From NCBI GenBank assembly GCA_019677205.1, contig JAAMXY010000398.1:1-10878 (forward strand): a stretch of DNA of 10,878 nt, written 5' to 3'. Numbering within the stretch: the first letter of the stretch is position 1; each line of letters begins with the position of its first letter. Source of the stretch: Pinguiococcus pyrenoidosus (Eukaryota > Sar > Pinguiophyceae > Pinguiochrysidales > Pinguiochrysidaceae). Shown in pieces: positions 5,909 to 10,878 of the stretch. Position numbers and translations under genes: made by a program. The notes under the pieces are model-generated. The model was not told where the DNA came from. It worked only from the letters and a program-made list of their open reading frames with translations, and did not search any database.

Positions 5909-8153
5909 ATGTCTGAGGGGGGCAAGAGAAAGGCCAGCGACGCGCCACCTCGGCGCAAGCGGAAGAAACTGTCTCCGGAGGACCAAATGTGCGTGTAGTT
6001 TGGGTCGATAGCGGCAGAGGCAGTGTTACTTACGCCTCTTTTTCGCAGCAAATTTGACCTGAACAACAGCCTTGTCCAGCTGTGCGCGGATCAGAACGTC
6101 CAGGCGGCTTTGGAGAGGTTTTGGGAGGCCAGAGATGCGCAGACAGTGCCGGGGGCGAAGACTTACGGCGTGTTGCTGGCGCATTGGTAAGGCGTTTGAG
6201 GTTGTTTGGGTGATTTTTTTGGCTGACCTTGGCGTGCACACAGCTGTGGCTCCGATGTGGACAGCATTGACGACAATTTGGCCGCAGAAGCTGTCAGGAT
6301 CTTCCGAGATGCCGAGAAGTGCGGCATTTCTCTGAGCGAAAGCATGGTTACCTCTCTCCTGCGGGCGTGCTGCCACCTGGATGACATCCAGGAGGCCAGG
6401 CGGATCGTGCAGAGCATGACGGAGAAAGGCGTGAGTCTGAAGGCGCGATCGCTGCGACCTTTGTTGCACTACTCAGCACGCAAAGGCCTGGCGGAGGAAT
6501 GCCTTGAGATGCTGCGCGAGATGCAGCGCCGCGGCTTCGAAGTGACAGAACTTGACTATGCCTTTGCCTTTCGCGGATGCGTTCACGCTGGCCCAAAGGC
6601 ACGAGATTGCTTTCTGAAGATCTTTCAGGTAGAAAGAAACAAAGCCGTGTCTTGTCGTCTGTCCGGAACGCAGCACTCGGAGCTAAGCTGACCGGCCGCA
6701 GGAGTTTATGGAGGACGTTCTCCGGCCGAGCCGCAACGTGGTGTGGCCAGCGTTGCGTGAATGGTTCCAGGTCAATGTAGATGTAGCGAAGCTCGCATCA
6801 GGTAGACGGCGGTGTTGTCTTTTGCAGCTCTGCCTCTCATTGCAGCTGGTCAGGCGAAACGCTGAGCAGTTCCTGTTGCTTCTGTCCTGCGTAGGCGCCG
6901 CCACTCTTACCGTGAGCGTGGACCCGACTGGCTTCTGTAAGGAGACTGGACACCAGCTGCGGTCCGTGGACTTGATGCAAGACGCGAAGAATGACATCGC
7001 AGCCAAGCTGGAAAGATATGTGGTCAGCACGGTGAAGAATGTGCGCTCCTGGCGGCAGTTCCACGAGTGGCTAGACCAGGCGAACACGGGAGTTGACGAA
7101 ACCGAAGACGTGGGGAAATCAGAGGGGCGAGAGGACAGCCGTGAATGCGGCGTAGAGGAGCAGACGCGAAAGGCGAGGCAAGCTAGTGAAGAAGAAGACA
7201 TGGATGTGGAAGCTGGCGGTGCGACTTTGGCACAAAACGAAGCAGAGGGGAAACTAGCGGGTGGGACAAGAGAGGTGGGTGGGACAAGAGAGGCTGGCGG
7301 TGCAGAAGAGGCTGGCGGTGCAGAAGAGGCTGGCGGTGCAGAAGAGGCTGGCGCCGACGAGGAGATGGCGAAGAGGGCAATGGACAAAACTGAAGGCGGC
7401 AGCGATTCCCGGCAAGGCGATGTGGGCCTTGCCGGTAGTTCTGTCCCTGGCCAGAGGGATAGATTGGAAAATGGAGCAAAACGCACAGACAAGGCCAAAG
7501 CTCCGGGCACCTCGCAATCGTGTGCGAAGTCTGTGCGAAGGCGGCAGTTTGATACGATCGTGGATGGCGCCAATGTGGGCTACTTCCGGGGCAACTATAG
7601 CGGCGCTCCTGAGCACATCAATTATCACCAAGTGGACGAGATGATGCGACTTCTACGAAGGGAAGGGCGGAAAGCGCTGCTCGTGCTGCACTGCCGCCAC
7701 CTCGGCAAGAAGCTTCTGCCCGACGACGCCAAGGACTTGGTGCAAAGGTGAGAAGAGGATACGCCCCGAGGTGTAGCAACACAAAGTAGCCTAACGTGGT
7801 GGCTTTCACCTTGCCTAAGGTGGCGAGATGAAGAGCTTTTCTACGTGGTGGGGTACGGCAACAACGACGACTGGTACTGGCTTCGTGCGTCGTTGAAGGA
7901 TTCGGAGGACAGGTCGATGTGGGTCATCTCAAACGACCTCATGCGCGATCATCACTTCGAGATGCTCTCCCACCGTTCTTTCCAGCGGTGGCGAGAGAGG
8001 CATCAAGTCTTCTACGAGATGAGCGGCACGCACAGATTGCCCGTCATAGAGTTGAAGCCTCCGCTGCCGTACTCGCATAGAACGCAGATTGTCGAGGACA
8101 CCGTTTTCATTCCCAACTCGGAGGATGACGAGTGGCTCGTCGGGCGTCTGTAG
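5909..8153 (+). CDS. PRORP: Proteinaceous RNase P (PRORP), five exons
   Basis: Single-protein RNase P, a metal-dependent endonuclease that removes 5' leaders from pre-tRNA. Proposed exons: 5909-5988, 6049-6186, 6244-6628, 6702-7747, 7820-8153, giving about 660 residues with reading phase kept at every junction. Exon 1 encodes a very basic N terminus (PPRRKRKKLS), a likely nuclear signal; no organelle transit peptide is apparent. Residues about 29-220 are helical PPR repeats (for example ALERFWEARD, EARRIVQSMTEKGV, ECLEMLREMQRRGF). The central domain follows (GFCKETGHQL, RSWRQFHEWL), then a low-complexity acidic insert (about 330-480), then a NYN-type metallonuclease: D489 (VDGANVGYF), D566/D567 (NNDDWYW) and D589 (SNDLMRDH), matching the four catalytic aspartates of Arabidopsis PRORP1. 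Of the four zinc ligands of known PRORPs only the first Cys (C280) remains: the second is T283, and the C-terminal His and Cys positions read as Phe and Val (VFIP, WLV). An extra in-frame intron in exon 4 is possible. Confidence 0.92.
5989..6048 (+). other. PRORP intron 1
   Basis: 60-base GT-AG intron: donor after GACCAAAT, acceptor in a T-rich tract ending TTTTTCGCAG. It contains an in-frame stop shortly after the donor, so it must be removed. Splicing joins the NLS exon to the first PPR exon. Confidence 0.85.
6187..6243 (+). other. PRORP intron 2
   Basis: 57-base GT-AG intron: donor GTAAGG, a TTTTTTT run, acceptor CACACAG. Splicing restores the frame from YGVLLAHC into GSDVDSIDDN, both in PPR helices. 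Confidence 0.85.
6629..6701 (+). other. PRORP intron 3
   Basis: 73-base GT-AG intron: donor CAG|GTAGAA, acceptor GCCGCAG|GAG. Phase 0. It contains an in-frame stop and joins FLKIFQ to EFMEDV. Confidence 0.85.
6771..6845 (+). other. Possible in-frame intron in PRORP exon 4
   Basis: A consensus-like CAG|GT at 6768-6772 and AG acceptors at 6827 (TTTTGCAG) and 6845 (CATTGCAG) would give introns of 57 or 75 bases. Both are multiples of three and lack an in-frame stop, so the frame is open with or without splicing. The peptide encoded here (for example CCLLQLCLSLQL) does not look like PRORP sequence, and the sizes match the certain introns. Unproven. Confidence 0.45.
7261..7350. repeat. 18-base coding minisatellite, five copies
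   Basis: Five tandem 18-base units within the PRORP gene: two of the form gtgggacaagagaggtgg (7261-7278, 7279-7296) and three identical copies of gcggtgcagaagaggctg (7297-7350). They encode VGGTRE- and AGGAEE-type hexapeptides in the acidic linker before the nuclease domain. A partial similar unit lies at about 7211-7223. Unit length is a multiple of three, so expansion keeps the frame. Confidence 0.92.
7748..7819 (+). other. PRORP intron 4
   Basis: 72-base GT-AG intron: donor AAAG|GTGAG, acceptor TTGCCTAAG. Splicing joins DLVQR to WRDEELF, giving the contiguous nuclease core up to the NNDDWYW motif. Confidence 0.88.
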
Positions 8154-8602
8154 GATGGCGTGCTGGATTCTCTGCTGCGGATGCGAGGCGGCGTGTTGGA
8201 GGTTGAGACCCGCACGAGAGACAGATGAGGAGACGAGGCAACGGGAAAAAACGTCGTTCCCACAGCGTCGAATCAAGGCAAGCAAAGCACCATGACTAGA
8301 AACCTAAAAAAAAAACATGTTCCCTCCTCCGGAAGAGAGAGACGAAGAAACAGAAATCCCTCTCCACGCACACACCTGCCGACAAGAAATGACCAGCGAT
8401 CTGACGCTCCGTATCCACAATTCAGAAATCCCATTGGTGTGGGCTCAAATCACAAGTTGACACAGTCCGTGCTTGTAGTACGATCAGCAAAATCTGAGCG
8501 AGCGAACGAGAGGCCCTCTCACACCAACGCCACCACGACGTACATCGCTCTCAGGGGGGTTCGATCAGGTTCAGGTTTGGAGCGCTCGCGAAGCGCAAGC
8601 AC
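8154..8602. other. Convergent 3' intergenic region
   Basis: About 450 bases between the stop codons of PRORP (plus) and the DEAD-box helicase (minus). It should contain both 3' UTRs and polyadenylation sites. A run of ten A at 8306-8315 is the only striking feature. I see no tRNA, repeat or protein-coding signal; a 104-codon plus-strand frame from 8292 has no recognisable content. Confidence 0.65.
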
Positions 8603-10878
8603 TTAATACCTATTCTGGCGGTAGCCGCCTCCCCTGTCGCCCCTTCCGCGGTATCCCCCGTCACGATTGCCTCCTCGGCCACCGCCACCGCCACCGCCAC
8701 CGCCACCGCCCTTCCCGTAGCCATTGTAGCCCCCATTCCTGCCATTGCGCTGCCCCCCGGCGCGCTTATTCGTGGCGCCGCATGTGAAGCATTCCGAGCG
8801 GAAGGCGAAGTTGTTCGTACCGCATTCGCTGCACACCCAGTCCCCCGGCTTCCCGCGCGACCCACGGTCGTTGCGACCTCCACGATCTCCGCGATCTCCG
8901 CGTCCGTTGCGGTTGCGTCCGCGATTGCGGCCGTCCGCAAAGTCTGCCCCGTACCCTCGGCCCTGGAAAATGTTCTTGAAGGTGGCGTCCTTCGGCAGCC
9001 CGCTGGCTTCTTCTACTGCGATGCCCTGAGGCAGATTCGCTTGCAGCAGGTCGGCGATCCCCTCGGGCGCGTTCTGAACGTCGACGATGTACTCCTCGTT
9101 GATAAGGCAGATCTTGCCCAGCCGAAGACGCCTCTGCTCGGACTTGCGCTTGGACAGCTCCTGGTCGACGGACTTGAGCGCGTCCTTCATCATGCCCGTG
9201 ACCACGCCGATGGGAGGGTTGCCCCCCTCCGTAAAGCGCACGCCGTAGCTCGTGCCTGGCTCGCCCGTAACGATGGACCGCGAAGTGGCCGTCGCCTCGT
9301 CGCTCGTGAGGAGCACCAGGCACCTCGAGGCCAGCTCCAGAGCTGCTCCGTCCATCGCAGTGTCGCCCCCGGACAGCCCCGCCAGAGCCGCGGACGCCTG
9401 GCTTTTCACGCGCTTCACCTCGTTCTCGTCCACGTCCTTGAGGGCCTGCATGACCTGCGCGAGCTTCAGGGAGCGCTTCTTGTGCACGGGAACGGCGTGA
9501 AGAACCTGCCACTCGATGCCGAGCTCCCTGCCGAGCTTCGTGAGGAGGCCGGTGTCCCGCGACGGATCGAAGAGAAGGACGCTGGAGCCTTCCCGACCGG
9601 CGCGCCCCGTGCGGCCGCTTCGGTGGACGTAGGTGTCGATGTCGCGCGGCGGCGACAGCTGCACGACCATCCCGATGTCCTCCAGATCGATCCCCCTCGC
9701 GGCCACGTCGGTGGCAATCAGAATGCGATGGTTGCCCGCGCGGAGGCTTCCCATCGTCTGGTCGCGGTGCGCCTGCGACATGTCGCCGTGGAGGAAGCAG
9801 GGATTGAAGCGCGTCAGCTCCTTCGACTCCGACAACTTGTGCGCCTCCATCTTCGTGTTCACGAAGCAAATGCAGCGGCCCGTCTGCGGGTGATAGTCCA
9901 GGAGCTCCACCAGAGCATCGATCTTGTCCTGGAGGCCGATGGGCGTGGCCCTCGCCATGTGGGTAACGGTCGTCGCGAGGCGCGAGCTCTCCTCCCCCAC
10001 CGCGTCGAGGCGGTACGGCTTGTCCTGATACTGCCGCGCCATGCTCTTGACCCACGTCGGCACCGTCGCGCTGAAGAGGAGCACCTGTGCGGTCCGACGA
10101 AGACTTGCGTTGAGCAGTCGCTTTCGACGAGCGCACGAGCCTCGAAGGCCGAAGCAATGACCGTACCTGAGTCTTGTCCACTTCGCCGCCAACTTCCGAC
10201 AGGATGTCCTCCACGGCTTCGGCGAAGCCCATCGCGAGCATCTCGTCCGCCTCGTCCAAGACCACATGAGCGACCCGGTCGAGGTTCACGGCGCCCTGGT
10301 TCATGAGGTCCATGAGGCGGCCGGGGGTGGCCACCACGATATCCACGCCGCGGCGGAGGTCCGACTTCTGTGGGCCGATCGGCGCTCCGCCGTACACGCT
10401 AGTGGTCCGCAGGCCATAGTGGGATGCGAGGTGCCGAATCTCCGTCTCCACCTGCCGCACCAGCTCGCGCGTGGGCGCCATCACCAGCATGAGCGGGTCC
10501 CCACTGCGTTGCACAGGGTCCCGCTCGACGCCAAGCTTGTGCACGAGCGGCAGCGAGAACGCGATGGTCTTGCCAGTTCCAGTCCGGGACCTAGAGAATG
10601 CAGCATTGGTGAGCAACTCCACCAGGCTTCCAAGTGCTCTTCAGCGATACACGGGATCGGCGACGGAGGACTGACCTAGCAAGTACGTCTTGGCCAGCGA
10701 AGACGGGCCCAAAGGCCTCCACCTGCACCGGCGTGAACTGCGTGATGTTCCGCTCGAGGAAACTGGCCTTGAGCAGCTCCGGCAGCGGCGCGGACGCGAC
10801 GTCCGCGCTCTCCAGCGACAGAGACGAGGCGGCGCCGCCGGCGCCGTCGACAAGTTCAACTTCCGGAGGCTCTTCCAG
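8603..10878 (-). CDS. DEAD-box RNA helicase, DDX21-like, with GUCT-like region, RanBP2 finger and RGG tail (5' partial)
   Basis: ATP-dependent RNA helicase, 702 residues visible; the N terminus lies beyond the right edge. Exons from the 5' side: 10878-10676, 10590-10167, 10084-8603. Motifs in order: Q motif (FLERNITQFTPVQ, 40-52), I (SRTGTGKT, 69-76), Ia (APTRELV), Ib (ATPGR), II (VLDEADEML), III (SAT, 214-216), IV (CICFVNT), V (IATDVAARGID) and VI (YVHRSGRTGRAG). All are intact, so it should be active. The MLAMGF block after DEAD and a GUCT-like stretch (SYGVRF ... LGKICLINEEYIVD ... IADLL) suggest the DDX21/plant RH3-RH7 group, which acts in nucleolar or organellar ribosome and RNA maturation. 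The C terminus adds a RanBP2-type zinc finger (W625, C627, C630, N633, C641, C644) and an Arg-Gly-rich tail with an 11-Gly run, both expected to bind RNA. Compartment cannot be judged without the N terminus. It is convergent with PRORP. Confidence 0.93.
8679..8710. repeat. 6-base coding repeat, poly-Gly
   Basis: A perfect CCACCG run within the helicase gene, read on the minus strand as 11 consecutive glycines in the RGG tail. It is likely to be length-variable. Confidence 0.88.
10085..10166 (-). other. Helicase intron, between motifs II and III
   Basis: 82-base GT-AG intron on the minus strand: donor ACTCAG|GTACGG, acceptor CGCACAG|GTGCTC. Phase 0. Removal joins EVDKTQ to VLLFSAT, restoring the canonical spacing between the DEAD and SAT motifs. 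Confidence 0.92.
10591..10675 (-). other. Helicase intron, between Q motif and motif I
   Basis: 85-base GT-AG intron on the minus strand: donor GCTAG|GTCAGT, acceptor TTCTCTAG|GTCC. Removal joins GQDVLA to RSRTGTGKT, the usual layout of a DEAD-box motif I, which strongly supports both sites. Confidence 0.92.

Noticed and set aside
9041-10306. 421-codon plus-strand frame opposite the helicase
   Set aside because: Antisense shadow; it also crosses the well-supported helicase intron at 10085-10166.
8766-10622. 618-codon minus-strand frame beginning at motif I of the helicase
   Set aside because: Only its first part is real; it reads through the 82-base intron into the wrong frame and turns into Arg/Gly/Pro-rich nonsense.
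1-10878. CRISPR array, tRNA/rRNA genes, transposon ends or bacterial defence genes
   Set aside because: No spaced direct repeats, cloverleaf-like sequence, terminal inverted repeats or transposase motifs were seen; the tandem repeats present are contiguous and without spacers.

Overview
This is a GC-rich nuclear segment of a microbial eukaryote, most likely an alga or another protist. Three things support this: split genes with short GT-AG introns (57-85 bases), typical eukaryotic protein families (proteinaceous RNase P, FAN1 nuclease, a DDX21-type DEAD-box helicase), and simple-sequence repeats in coding and non-coding DNA. There is no bacterial operon structure, and I found no tRNA, rRNA, CRISPR array or transposon. 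The sequence alone does not fix the lineage. A plant-like PRORP and a HIRAN-FAN1 fusion fit an algal or stramenopile-like source, but that is inference.

Layout: (1) 180-1496, minus: an intronless gene for a membrane-anchored left-handed beta-helix protein resembling the acetyltransferase half of GlmU-like sugar-nucleotide enzymes. (2) 1497-2227: about 730 bases without a supported gene, holding an 18-base tandem repeat and a compound tetranucleotide microsatellite. (3) 2228-5509, minus: a long intronless gene for a FAN1 nuclease with an N-terminal CxxC...CxxC finger and a HIRAN domain. (4) 5510-5908: a 399-base divergent promoter region. (5) 5909-8153, plus: a five-exon gene for a proteinaceous RNase P (PRORP) with a basic, nuclear-looking N terminus. 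(6) 8154-8602: a convergent 3' intergenic stretch. (7) 8603 to the right edge, minus: a DEAD-box RNA helicase with GUCT-like region, RanBP2-type zinc finger and RGG tail. Two introns are visible and its 5' end lies outside the window.

The genes are independent eukaryotic units with no obvious shared pathway: DNA crosslink repair (FAN1), tRNA 5' processing (PRORP), RNA remodelling, probably nucleolar or organellar (helicase), and an uncharacterised membrane LbH protein. I see no new multi-gene system. The most notable point is that the PRORP keeps all four catalytic aspartates but has apparently lost three of the four ligands of the structural zinc site found in known PRORPs, and carries a repeat-built acidic insertion just before its nuclease domain.
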